Below are positions 17,045-25,222 of a DNA stretch of 54,093 nucleotides, in pieces. The stretch lies in assembly GCA_002691645.1 (NCBI GenBank), contig NZIP01000032.1, forward strand, positions 1 through 54,093. Reading direction: 5' to 3'. A program made the position numbers and the translations under genes. Numbering within the stretch: position 1 is the stretch's first letter; each line of letters begins with the position of its first letter. The DNA comes from Flavobacteriaceae bacterium. Its GTDB lineage: Bacteria > Bacteroidota > Bacteroidia > Flavobacteriales > Flavobacteriaceae. Below the pieces are notes generated by a model. That model did not search any database, was not told the DNA's origin, and saw nothing but the letters and a program-made list of their open reading frames with translations.

Positions 17045-18364
17045 ATGACAACTGAAGTAGCGATTATGAATCGTCAGGCTGTTGCTTTAGCAGCCGACTC
17101 AGCAGCCACCGCTTACTCGGGTGGAAGACCGATTTACACTCATGCCAATAAAATACTATCTCTTGGTGCTAGACACACTGTGGGAGTTATGATTTACAGT
17201 TCTGCGACTTTTATGGGAATTCCATGGGAAACACTCATTAAAATGTTTAGAGAAACTCTTGGCAACCAACAGCAATCTCAACTTGATAACTACGGAAAAC
17301 TATTGGTAGAATTTCTTGAAAATAATCAAGAACTTTTTCCAGAAGAACTTCAAGTTAAATACGCCTTGAGTAGGATCGATGATTACTTTGAAAGTCTGAT
17401 TATCGAGACACTGTCGCATCGATTAGACTTTAGTTTTTTTGAAAATCAATCTGAAATCAACGAGGAGGATATCAAAAAACTATTTGCAGATATCGTAGAA
17501 GAAGAATTAGAGAAATACAGAAATGGGGAAACCTATGTGAACAAACCAGAGAAATACGGTGAACTCATAAATCAAAAGCTTGGTAGTCATGTTGATCAAA
17601 TCATAGCCGAGATTTTTGAAATTTTTCCTTTGGATGACAAAACAAAAGAAAACTTAAAGCAACTGGCTACTTATCTATTCATCTATCATCCAGAAAATTC
17701 TCAAGAATACGATTACACCGGTGTAGTCATCTCTGGGTTTGGTGACAAGGACATTTTTCCAAGAGTACAGCCTTTAAAAATATTTGGGCTTCTGTTTGGT
17801 GTACTTAAATTCAAAAAAGAAGAGTACAAAAAGGTAACGCATCAGAACTCAGCACTCATTATGCCCTTTGCGCAAGATGAGGTCATGCGTACTTTCATAG
17901 ATGGTATTTCTCCTTATCTAATGAGTTATAATGATTTCTTCTTTAAATACTTTGTTTCAGAATTGCCTCAACTCATATTAGACGAAGTAGAAGATCTCAT
18001 TGACGACGAACAAGAAAATCAAATTCACAAAGCAATAAAGGCGAAAAGTCTCAAGGCTTACAAAAAATACAAGTCTAACATCAACCGCTTTATGAAAGAG
18101 TACAATATCGACCCTGTACTAACGGTGACTTCAGTTATGGCCAAGGACGAATTGGCTGAACTCGCTGAGAGTTTAGTTCATTTGACTTGTATTAAAAAGA
18201 AATATTCAACAGAAGATGAAACGGTTGGTGGCCCTGTAGATGTGGCTGTAATCTCCAAAGGGGATGGTTTTGTTTGGATCAAAAGGAAAAACTACTTTGA
18301 CAGTCAGGATAATTACAAATTCTTCAATAAATATAAACGTCATGGAGAACAAGAAATCATTTAA
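17045..18364 (+). CDS. Divergent proteasome-fold (Ntn hydrolase) protein with helical insertions
   Basis: 439 residues, no signal peptide. The start reads M-T-T-E-V-A-I; removal of Met would expose Thr. Counting that Thr as 1, LAADSAAT places Asp at 17 and HANKIL places Lys at 35, matching Thr1/Asp17/Lys33 of proteasome beta subunits with a two-residue shift. ISGFGDKD (S230) resembles the Ser-Gly loop of HslV. Near the C-terminus D391-E-T-V-G-G-PVDVAVI matches the D-x-x-S-G-G segment (166-171) of beta subunits, with Val replacing the Ser. Charged helical regions at about 75-220 and 245-360 interrupt the core; 20S beta subunits and HslV are only about 180-220 residues. I do not recognise it as 20S, HslV, Anbu or BPH. 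A peptidase or amidase role is inferred. The next gene overlaps it by 23 bp. Confidence 0.75.
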   Translation: MTTEVAIMNRQAVALAADSAATAYSGGRPIYTHANKILSLGARHTVGVMIYSSATFMGIPWETLIKMFRETLGNQQQSQLDNYGKLLVEFLENNQELFPEELQVKYALSRIDDYFESLIIETLSHRLDFSFFENQSEINEEDIKKLFADIVEEELEKYRNGETYVNKPEKYGELINQKLGSHVDQIIAEIFEIFPLDDKTKENLKQLATYLFIYHPENSQEYDYTGVVISGFGDKDIFPRVQPLKIFGLLFGVLKFKKEEYKKVTHQNSALIMPFAQDEVMRTFIDGISPYLMSYNDFFFKYFVSELPQLILDEVEDLIDDEQENQIHKAIKAKSLKAYKKYKSNINRFMKEYNIDPVLTVTSVMAKDELAELAESLVHLTCIKKKYSTEDETVGGPVDVAVISKGDGFVWIKRKNYFDSQDNYKFFNKYKRHGEQEII

Positions 18365-18650
18365 AAATTCGGAAGAAATTCTTCAGTATTACATGCCTAA
18401 AATGAAAGAGCGCATGCAGCAGAAAAATACTGAAGCAAGTAAATTACGAGATACCGAGTTCAAAGCTCGAGAGATGGCAAGAGAAGTCTTGGCAACGCTT
18501 AAGTCAGAAATTAAGAAAGTAGAATTAGAAGAAACCACAAAAGAGCTTTCAGCTGAGAACGGCACTGAACCACAAAAACAGGTAGAAGCTTCATCAGTCA
18601 AACAAACGGTTATGAACCGTAAAAGAGGGCTATTCAGATACCGACGCTAG
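18342..18650 (+). CDS. Small charged helical protein, likely partner of the proteasome-like protein
   Basis: 102 residues from the ATG at 18342 (MENKKSFKNSEEILQYYMPKMK); a longer frame from 18264 would lie inside the previous gene and opens with unlikely sequence. The middle is a long charged helix rich in K, E and R (about 12-75), followed by a Glu/Gln-rich stretch and a basic end, KRGLFRYRR. The 23-bp overlap with the upstream gene and their isolation between two other units argue for coupled expression. No family recognised and no ATPase motif. The 3' end overlaps the convergent MATE gene by 21 bp. Confidence 0.65.
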   Translation: MENKKSFKNSEEILQYYMPKMKERMQQKNTEASKLRDTEFKAREMAREVLATLKSEIKKVELEETTKELSAENGTEPQKQVEASSVKQTVMNRKRGLFRYRR

Positions 18651-20015
18651 ATTCACTGTAATTTCACGGTATAAGAAGTAGGCCGTAATTAGTGTGGCCA
18701 AAACATCCGCAAAGAAGAACGATTGCCATACGCCTTTCTCTCCGAGGTAAGGCGGCAAAATAAATAGCAAGGGCATTAGCAGTAAGCCTTGTCTAAGCAG
18801 GGTAAGCCATAGTGCCGGCTTCACTTTACCTATTGCTTGAAAATACCCTGCTCCAATAAGCTGAATGGCGATTATTGGACTGGCACCAAAAACCCATCGC
18901 ATTGCGATAGGAACTTTTTCGATGACCATTGCGCGAATATCCATAGCTTCTTGACTTAAATTATCTCCACTTCCCAAAAACAGGGCGGCTATTTCGGCCG
19001 GAAAAACAAACAAGAAGATAAACACAAGGGTGGCTACCCCTGAGGCGTAGAGAATGGCTTTGGTGATACTCTCACGAACACGGTCGTATAGTTTTGCGCC
19101 ATAGTTGTATCCCGCAATCGGAAGAAAACCTTGGGTAACCCCAAACACAGGAAATAAGGCAAACATCAGCATGCGGCCGATAATGGCGTAAACGGCAATA
19201 AGAGCCTCTGCTCCAAGTCTAAAGAGCAGTGTGTTCATTATAAGATAAATTATACTTGAAATAGCCTGTCTTGACAAGGTGACAAAGGAGAGTGAGCTCA
19301 TCTCATTTAATATCCCCATATCGAAACTAAAGTCTGATTTCTTCGGCGCTAAATTGGAGTGTTTTAAAAAGAAAAATAAGACATAGGCAAAGCAAAAAAA
19401 GTAACCTGCGGTGGTCGCCCAAGCGGCGCCCAACATCCCTAAATCTAAATAGTAAATGAAGACAACGTCTAAGACTAAATTGGCAATAGAAGGAATGATC
19501 ATCGCAATCATCGCGTGTCGTGGTTGACCCTCGGCGCGAATGACCGTATTTCCCATCATACACAAGGCTAAAAAAGGAACTCCGTACAATACAACCTCAT
19601 AATAAACTCTTGCTGGCTCGTAAATGGCTCCCAATCCTCCAAAAGCTGGGATTAGACTTTCCATAAAAATCAATCCAAAAACTACCATACTCACGCAGAC
19701 CAATAGGGTCAAGCTGATTTGATTTCCAAAGGTTTTTAAGGCTTTGGTATCGTCTTTTGCTCCCAAGGCTCGAGAGAGTACGCTTGAGCCTCCAACTCCT
19801 ATAGACATCCCTATAGCACCAATAAAAAAAGAAACCGGTAAGACCACATTTATAGCAGCTAAGGCGGTAGGGCCAATCCAATTTCCAACGAAAATACTGT
19901 CGACCAAAATATTCAGTGACATAGCGAGTATCCCGATGGAGGCTGGAATCGCCTGTTTGATCAATAAAGATCCGATTGGCTTTTCGCCTAATTCTTTTGG
20001 ACTTGCTTTAGCCAT
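18630..20015 (-). CDS. MATE family efflux transporter
   Basis: 461 residues with 12 predicted membrane helices in two MatE halves. The opening, GSLLIKQAIPASIGILAMSLN followed by DSIFVG, and the loop PGGVGGSS-like IGVGGSSVLSRALGA are characteristic. MATE proteins export drugs or metabolites using Na+ or H+. The start codon shares a base with the hemH stop (TAATG), so it is translationally coupled to ferrochelatase. That hints at a porphyrin- or heme-related substrate, though this is inference only. Confidence 0.9.
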   Translation of the reverse strand: MAKASPKELGEKPIGSLLIKQAIPASIGILAMSLNILVDSIFVGNWIGPTALAAINVVLPVSFFIGAIGMSIGVGGSSVLSRALGAKDDTKALKTFGNQISLTLLVCVSMVVFGLIFMESLIPAFGGLGAIYEPARVYYEVVLYGVPFLALCMMGNTVIRAEGQPRHAMIAMIIPSIANLVLDVVFIYYLDLGMLGAAWATTAGYFFCFAYVLFFFLKHSNLAPKKSDFSFDMGILNEMSSLSFVTLSRQAISSIIYLIMNTLLFRLGAEALIAVYAIIGRMLMFALFPVFGVTQGFLPIAGYNYGAKLYDRVRESITKAILYASGVATLVFIFLFVFPAEIAALFLGSGDNLSQEAMDIRAMVIEKVPIAMRWVFGASPIIAIQLIGAGYFQAIGKVKPALWLTLLRQGLLLMPLLFILPPYLGEKGVWQSFFFADVLATLITAYFLYREITVNLASVSE

Positions 20016-21049
20016 TAAAACGGAAGTTTAGCGTGTTGCTCCCAGTGTGAAATCCAATTGGCCATTAGGGCTACCCATGAATCACTGTCGTTTAAACAAG
20101 AAATGTGTTTAAACTCTTTTCCACCAGCTTCTATAAATTCTTCTTCACCCTCCATCGCGATTTCCTCAAGGGTTTCTAGACAGTCGGCGACAAAGGCTGG
20201 TGTGACAACAGCTAATCGTGTTTTATCTTCTTTGGCAAAACGCTCAAATTCGTAATCTGTATAGGGTTTTAACCAGGTGTCCCCGGCTATTCGAGATTGA
20301 AACGAAGTTGCAATTTTATCTTCGTCAAGTTGCAAATGTTCTCCAACCAATTTGGTGGTGGTATAGCACTGGTGCCTGTAACAGCTGTGATGAGCAACTG
20401 AATTAATGCTGCAACAAGACCCGTCGATTTTACAATGAAATTTAGTAGGGTCTGATTTTCTTATGTGTCGTTCTGGAATTCCGTGGTATGAAAAGAGCAA
20501 TTGGTCGTATTCAAAATCTTCGAGTTCTTTGGCAATATGATCTCCCAAGACTTTAATGTAATCTTCTTGATTGTAAAAAGCAGGAAGTGTAGTGATTTTC
20601 ATCTCTGGAAAATGCCTTTGCTGTTCTTCGAGGGTTTTTACTACAACAGTTTCATAAGAACTCATCGCGTATTGCGGGTAGAGCGGAACCAATAAGGTGT
20701 CTTCTATTCCCTGGTCATGTAGCTCTTGTAGGGCCTTTCGAATACTCATAGAACCGTAGCGCATTCCCAAGGCGACGGGTAAATCTATATGCTTTTTAAG
20801 TTTTTCTTGAAAGCGCTCTGAAATTACGATAAGAGGAGAGCCTTCATCCCACCAAATCTTAGAATAAGCTTTGGCTGATCGTCTTGGTCGCGTGTTCAAA
20901 ATGATTCCTTTAACCAATAATGCTCTAAGTGCTTTTGGAGCATCAATAACCCTTGAATCCATTAAAAATTCATCCAAATAAGGTCGAACGGCTTTTTTTG
21001 TAGGAGCATCTGGAGAACCCAGATTTACAAGTAATACACCCTTTTTCAC
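20015..21049 (-). CDS. hemH: Ferrochelatase
   Basis: 344 residues. It has the N-terminal VLLVNLGSPDAP, the catalytic histidine H189 in FSYHGIPERH, and the distal acidic helix CLETLEEIAMEG. It inserts Fe2+ into protoporphyrin IX. Residues 206-228 hold five cysteines (C206, C212, C213, C223, C228), in the part of the sequence where some bacterial ferrochelatases carry Fe-S ligands. First gene of the hemH-MATE pair, with its own likely promoter box at 21063-21070. Confidence 0.95.
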   Translation of the reverse strand: MKKGVLLVNLGSPDAPTKKAVRPYLDEFLMDSRVIDAPKALRALLVKGIILNTRPRRSAKAYSKIWWDEGSPLIVISERFQEKLKKHIDLPVALGMRYGSMSIRKALQELHDQGIEDTLLVPLYPQYAMSSYETVVVKTLEEQQRHFPEMKITTLPAFYNQEDYIKVLGDHIAKELEDFEYDQLLFSYHGIPERHIRKSDPTKFHCKIDGSCCSINSVAHHSCYRHQCYTTTKLVGEHLQLDEDKIATSFQSRIAGDTWLKPYTDYEFERFAKEDKTRLAVVTPAFVADCLETLEEIAMEGEEEFIEAGGKEFKHISCLNDSDSWVALMANWISHWEQHAKLPF

Positions 21050-21062
21050 AATTTCTTTTTTT

Positions 21063-21070
21063 CAAAAATA
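21063..21070 (-). promoter_or_regulatory. Putative -7 box for hemH
   Basis: The minus strand reads TATTTTTG, matching TAnnTTTG, 13 bp before the ATG at 21049. That implies a very short leader. A second box on the opposite strand at 21092-21099 faces it. No matching TTG was found. Confidence 0.4.
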
Positions 21071-21091
21071 CAACTTGCTATGTCTAAAAGC

Positions 21092-21099
21092 TATATTTG
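21092..21099 (+). promoter_or_regulatory. Putative -7 box for the DUF1460 gene
   Basis: TATATTTG matches TAnnTTTG. A TTG at 21075-21077 lies 14 bp upstream, shorter than the usual 17-23. The box is only 3 bp before the ATG at 21103, so a transcript from it would be almost leaderless or would use a later start. Confidence 0.35.
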
Positions 21100-21102
21100 T
21101 TT

Positions 21103-21966
21103 ATGTCTATCTCTAAAATATTCTTGTTTTTTCCGGTTTTAATGTGGTCTCAACTGTGCTTGGCCCAAGAAATGGTATTCAATGAAGGCGACCAAGAACG
21201 ACTCAACGAATTGATTGCTAAACAGGGCGCAAATTCATCCTTTGAGAACATCTCAGAAATTGGAACTTCATTTCTTGGAAGCCCCTATGTCGCTCATACT
21301 ATTGAAGGATTTCAAAACGAACCCTTAGTCTTAAATTTTAGTGCCTTTGACTGCACCACCTTTGTAGAGAATAGTCTTAGCCTTTACCTAATGCAATACG
21401 AAAACTTAGAGGAGTTTACCCCCGAAGAAATGCATTTAAAGACTTATGCTCAACTTTTGGAGAATATTCGATACAGAAACCGCGAAAGAGAAGGATACAC
21501 CTCTCGCTTACACTACTTTACAGAGTGGATTCAAAACAATGAAAAAAAGGGATATGTCTTTGATATTACCGAAGACTTAGGAGGAAGTACTATCGAAAAA
21601 ACATTGGATTTTATGAGCAGCCATCGCTCAAGTTATAGCGCTTTAGAGGACGATCAAATATTTAAAGACTGGGTAGAAATTGAAAAGGCTATGAACCCTA
21701 TGCGCTATGCGGTTTTAGGATTAGACGCTATAAAAACTGCTGCTATTGAAGAGGGGGATATCATCGCTTTTGCCACTAATATTGACGGCTTAGATGTAAC
21801 ACATACTGGGATTGCCATCGAAAAAAACAAGAAAATACATCTGCTTCATGCCTCGAGTTCTGGGAATGTTGTCATCTCTAAAAAGCCCCTTTACAAATTT
21901 GCTCAAGGAATCAACAGGTGTACAGGAATTATCATCGTGCGCCCTGCATTGTACGATGTCTTTTAA
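21103..21966 (+). CDS. DUF1460 family secreted amidase-like protein (NlpC/P60-related)
   Basis: 287 residues from the ATG at 21103 (a TTG lies two codons upstream). A signal peptide (about 1-22, ending LCLAQ) precedes the DUF1460 domain. The nucleophile is predicted at C84 in AFDCTTFVEN and the histidine lies in VTHTGIAIEKN, with LLHASS as the last conserved block. Family members with known structure hydrolyse peptidoglycan-type amide bonds, so a cell-wall or muropeptide amidase in the periplasm is likely. Its end abuts the convergent AraC gene. Confidence 0.85.
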   Translation: MSISKIFLFFPVLMWSQLCLAQEMVFNEGDQERLNELIAKQGANSSFENISEIGTSFLGSPYVAHTIEGFQNEPLVLNFSAFDCTTFVENSLSLYLMQYENLEEFTPEEMHLKTYAQLLENIRYRNREREGYTSRLHYFTEWIQNNEKKGYVFDITEDLGGSTIEKTLDFMSSHRSSYSALEDDQIFKDWVEIEKAMNPMRYAVLGLDAIKTAAIEEGDIIAFATNIDGLDVTHTGIAIEKNKKIHLLHASSSGNVVISKKPLYKFAQGINRCTGIIIVRPALYDVF

Positions 21967-22824
21967 TTAGGTCTGTAATTCAGACAAATACTTTTTAGGC
22001 GTCGTTCCGTATTTCTTTTTAAAAGCTGCTATAAAATGACTCGGTGTACTGTAGCCCACGCGTAATCCAATCTCACCCACACTGTACTTATTGGAGAGTA
22101 ATAATTTTCGAGCGAATTCCATTTTGTGTTGAAAAAGAAATCCATAAACCGAATCTCCATATAACTGTTTAAACCCTTCTTTTAAACGTTTTAATGGAAG
22201 GTCAATGGTTTTTGCAAGGTGCTCCAAAGTTGGAGGTTCATTCATTTCTGCAACAATGATTTCTTTAGCCTGTCTGATTTTACGAATGTTTTGATCGTCG
22301 GCTAAATAAGGGCATTGCTCAAGGTCGGTATCTTCAGTTTTATTAAAGTAAAGGCTGATTAATTCATAGACTTTCCCTTTGTTGTAAATATTCTTTAAAG
22401 CGGCGTGTAATCGGTTTTCAATGAGTTGACTCACGACAATGGCCATGGCTGGACTCAGCTCGCCTTGGCTGTAAAACTTAGTCTCCTGTGTTTCTGTATT
22501 TAAAAAAGGAATGATTTTAGCGTGTTCACTGAAGAGTGCATGCAGGCCATCTATGCTTAACACCAAACAAAGCCATTGGCTGTCTTTTTCTAACTCAGCA
22601 GAAATGGGCAAGGCTTTTTGTGAATTAAAGAGTAAAAGGGTTTGATCTTCTTTTGCTTCTAAGAAATAGGTGTTTTCATTAAATGAAAAACGCAATCCGC
22701 CCTTGAGCACAAAATGCAATTGGATTTGCTTTATTTCTACCGGATATACAATAGTTTTTTCGCGCTCTTTATCAGTGTTTTCAATTAAAACCGTTCCTAA
22801 ATTTTGAATATCTATGTGCTGCAT
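21967..22824 (-). CDS. AraC family transcriptional regulator
   Basis: 285 residues. The N-terminal half is beta-rich and looks like a cupin-type sensor domain (about 1-130). The C-terminal 100 residues carry two helix-turn-helix motifs (LEHLAKTIDLPLKRLKEGF and SVGEIGLRVGYSTPSHFIAAFKKKYGTTPKKY). It is divergent from hemA across a gap of about 200 bp with a striking inverted repeat, so control of the heme operon and of itself is plausible. The ligand is unknown. Confidence 0.88.
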   Translation of the reverse strand: MQHIDIQNLGTVLIENTDKEREKTIVYPVEIKQIQLHFVLKGGLRFSFNENTYFLEAKEDQTLLLFNSQKALPISAELEKDSQWLCLVLSIDGLHALFSEHAKIIPFLNTETQETKFYSQGELSPAMAIVVSQLIENRLHAALKNIYNKGKVYELISLYFNKTEDTDLEQCPYLADDQNIRKIRQAKEIIVAEMNEPPTLEHLAKTIDLPLKRLKEGFKQLYGDSVYGFLFQHKMEFARKLLLSNKYSVGEIGLRVGYSTPSHFIAAFKKKYGTTPKKYLSELQT

Positions 22825-22867
22825 AACCTTCTAGCGATGTTTTTTGAGATAAGTTTTTGTTCTATTT

Positions 22868-22912
22868 GGCATTAATTCGAATTTAGAATCTTTCTAAATA
22901 AGCTTTAATGCC
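22868..22912. promoter_or_regulatory. Nested inverted repeat between the AraC gene and hemA
   Basis: Outer arms GGCATTAA (22868-22875) and TTAATGCC (22905-22912) are perfect. Inner arms ATTTAGAA (22881-22888) and TTCTAAAT (22892-22899) are perfect around TCT. Both inner gaps are exactly 5 nt, so the whole 45-bp element is centred on one axis. It lies between the AraC start (22824) and its probable promoter (22951-22983). It may be an operator for a dimer or a leader hairpin. Confidence 0.6.
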
Positions 22913-22950
22913 CCTTTAAAACTTTGATATACATGAATTTATATACTCTG

Positions 22951-22983
22951 CAAAGGTACAGAATACTCTTCAAAATCAGTCAA
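22951..22983 (-). promoter_or_regulatory. Putative promoter of the AraC-type regulator
   Basis: On the minus strand, TTG (22983-22981) and TACCTTTG (22958-22951) are 22 bp apart, within the 17-23 bp range of the flavobacterial consensus. This would give a leader of about 120 nt containing the nested inverted repeat. Confidence 0.5.
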
Positions 22984-23050
22984 AAAATACAAGAACCTTT
23001 AGCGTTATTTTTTCCCTTTAATGACTTTTAATTTTGTGCCACCACAATCT

Positions 23051-24310
23051 ATGAATAAGACAAATTTAAATAGTTCGTTTTGCGTCGTTGGCGTGAGCTA
23101 TCACAGAACAGATGCGCCGACAAGAGGATTGTTCAGTCTCGATGAACACAAGTCTCGAAAACTAAGCGAAAAAGCTTCGCAAATTGGAGCCTCCTCTTTA
23201 ATGATTGTTTCTACATGTAACCGCACTGAACTTTATGCCGAAGTTGAAAATGAAGAGATTCTTGTCGACCTGCTATGTGAATTCACTAAAGGCTCAAAGG
23301 AGATGTTCGCCAAGCACGGTTATATCAAAATTGCAAAAGAGGCTATAGACCACTTCTTTCAAGTAGGAACAGGACTAGACAGTCAAATACTCGGTGACTT
23401 CGAAATCATCGCACAGATTAAAAAATCCTTTAAGCAGGCCAAGAAATCAAAATTGACAAGTGCGTTTTTGGAGCGTTTGTGTAATTCTGTTATTCAAGCT
23501 AGCAAACGCATAAAAAATGAAACAGAAATTTCCACCGGAGCCACGTCAGTTTCTTTTGCTTCAGTGAAATACCTCATGCAAGAAATCCCAGAGGTACAAT
23601 CTAAAAAAATCGTCTTGTTCGGTACTGGAAAGATAGGCCGAAATACCTGTGAGAATTTAGTAAAACACACCAAGAACCAACAAATTACCCTGATTAACCG
23701 AACGCGAGATCGAGCCGAAGAGGTCGCGGGTAAATTCAAGGTAGATGTAAAGAGCTTCTCAGATTTACCTTCGGAAATCAGAACAGCAGATGTTTTAATC
23801 GTGGCCACAGGGGCGGCGAATCCGACTGTAAATAAAGATTTACTGAGAACCAAGAACAAGCTGCTTATCTTAGATTTATCGGTCCCTCAAAATGTTGCCT
23901 CTGATGTTACTGAAATTGAAGGGGTGAGCTTGGTAGGTATTGATCAGCTTTCAAAAATTACAGATGATACCCTTGAGCGCAGAAAACAGTACATTCCTCA
24001 AGCTTTAGCGATTATCGAAGAAATTCAAGCCGACTTCATCGAGTGGCTTTCCAATAGAAAATTTGCTCCAGTAGTAGCTGCGGTAAAAGCAAAACTTCAA
24101 TCCTATAAAAACGAAGAAATCGATTTTCATTCGAAAAAAAACCAACCGGTATTAGATGAGAAAGCGATTGATTTAGTATCAAATAGATTGATTCAAAAAA
24201 TCACAAAACAAATAGCCAATCACTTGAAATCAGCAAATGGTGATTTTGATCAAAGCGTTGCTCTGCTCAATGATGTTTTTGAATTAAATCAGAAGGAATC
24301 AAACTCATAA
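23051..24310 (+). CDS. hemA: Glutamyl-tRNA reductase
   Basis: 419 residues from the ATG at 23051. A start at 23021 would add ten residues (MTFNFVPPQS); I prefer the shorter form because relatives begin about ten residues before the VVGVSYHR block. The nucleophilic cysteine lies in VSTCNRTELY (C56), the NADPH site is LFGTGKIGRNTCENL, and a C-terminal dimerisation helix follows. It reduces glutamyl-tRNA to glutamate semialdehyde, the committed step of the pathway. HemL, the next enzyme, is not in the window. First gene of a nine-gene operon; hemC starts directly after its stop. Confidence 0.93.
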   Translation: MNKTNLNSSFCVVGVSYHRTDAPTRGLFSLDEHKSRKLSEKASQIGASSLMIVSTCNRTELYAEVENEEILVDLLCEFTKGSKEMFAKHGYIKIAKEAIDHFFQVGTGLDSQILGDFEIIAQIKKSFKQAKKSKLTSAFLERLCNSVIQASKRIKNETEISTGATSVSFASVKYLMQEIPEVQSKKIVLFGTGKIGRNTCENLVKHTKNQQITLINRTRDRAEEVAGKFKVDVKSFSDLPSEIRTADVLIVATGAANPTVNKDLLRTKNKLLILDLSVPQNVASDVTEIEGVSLVGIDQLSKITDDTLERRKQYIPQALAIIEEIQADFIEWLSNRKFAPVVAAVKAKLQSYKNEEIDFHSKKNQPVLDEKAIDLVSNRLIQKITKQIANHLKSANGDFDQSVALLNDVFELNQKESNS

Positions 24311-25222
24311 ATGACTAGTGAAACAATTAGAATTGGCACTAGATCAAGTGCCCTAGCCCTCTGGCAAGCAGAGTTTGTTCAAAATCAGCTCAACGATTTG
24401 GGGTATGCCAGTGAAATCGTGCCTGTATCCTCAGAAGGTGATTTGAATTTAACACAGCCTATTTATCAAATGGGGCTAACCGGTGTGTTTACCAAAACAC
24501 TTGATGCGGCACTACTTACAAAGCGCATTGACATCGCGGTGCATTCTATGAAAGACGTTCCTACGCAACTCGCAGAAGGAATAGTCCCCTTTGCGGTACT
24601 TCAAAGAGGAGACCACAGAGATGTTCTCGTACTGAATCCCAAAAAAGAGCAAAGCTTGAAAATTGGTACCGGAAGTCTTAGAAGAAAAGCACAATGGCTT
24701 AGAAAAAATCCTAATTACCAGGTAGAAAATCTAAGGGGTAATATTCAGCGCAGAATTCAGAAATTAGAAGAATCCTCTTGGGAAGGTGCCATTTTTGCTC
24801 AAGCTGGTTTAGAACGCATGAATAAGGGTGGGCGTCAGCTTGTGAATTTAGATTATATGATTCCCGCACCCGCCCAAGGAGCTTTGTTGATTGTTGGGCT
24901 CAAAGAACAGCTAGAAAAATTCAAAGGCGTAACAAGTCTCAACCATAGCGAAACCGCACTTTGCACAAGAGTTGAACGCGATTTTCTAAAAACCTTAGAA
25001 GGTGGATGCAGCTCTCCTGTAGGAGCCTATGCCTTTATAGATAAAGACACGCTTTGTTTTAAGGGAGGTCTATACAGTTTGAACGGACAAGAGGCCATTG
25101 AGGTTGAGCGAGAAATTCATTTGTCGCAGGCCGCTCAAATCGGTTGCGATTTGGCGCACGAAATACGAAACAATGGGGGAACAGAACTTTTAAAAGCCAT
25201 ACAGGATGAGAAAGATTATTAG
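24311..25222 (+). CDS. hemC: Porphobilinogen deaminase (hydroxymethylbilane synthase)
   Basis: 303 residues. The dipyrromethane cofactor is predicted on C233 (LEGGCSSPVGAY) and the catalytic aspartate is D82 (HSMKDVPT). The opening IRIGTRSSALALWQA is typical. It joins four porphobilinogens into hydroxymethylbilane. No gap follows hemA, and it overlaps hemD by 17 bp. Confidence 0.95.
   Translation: MTSETIRIGTRSSALALWQAEFVQNQLNDLGYASEIVPVSSEGDLNLTQPIYQMGLTGVFTKTLDAALLTKRIDIAVHSMKDVPTQLAEGIVPFAVLQRGDHRDVLVLNPKKEQSLKIGTGSLRRKAQWLRKNPNYQVENLRGNIQRRIQKLEESSWEGAIFAQAGLERMNKGGRQLVNLDYMIPAPAQGALLIVGLKEQLEKFKGVTSLNHSETALCTRVERDFLKTLEGGCSSPVGAYAFIDKDTLCFKGGLYSLNGQEAIEVEREIHLSQAAQIGCDLAHEIRNNGGTELLKAIQDEKDY

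Noticed and set aside
18624-18650. C-terminal RYRR of the small partner as a proteasome-docking HbYX tail
   Set aside because: HbYX requires hydrophobic-Tyr-any as the last three residues; here Tyr is third from the end and preceded by Arg.
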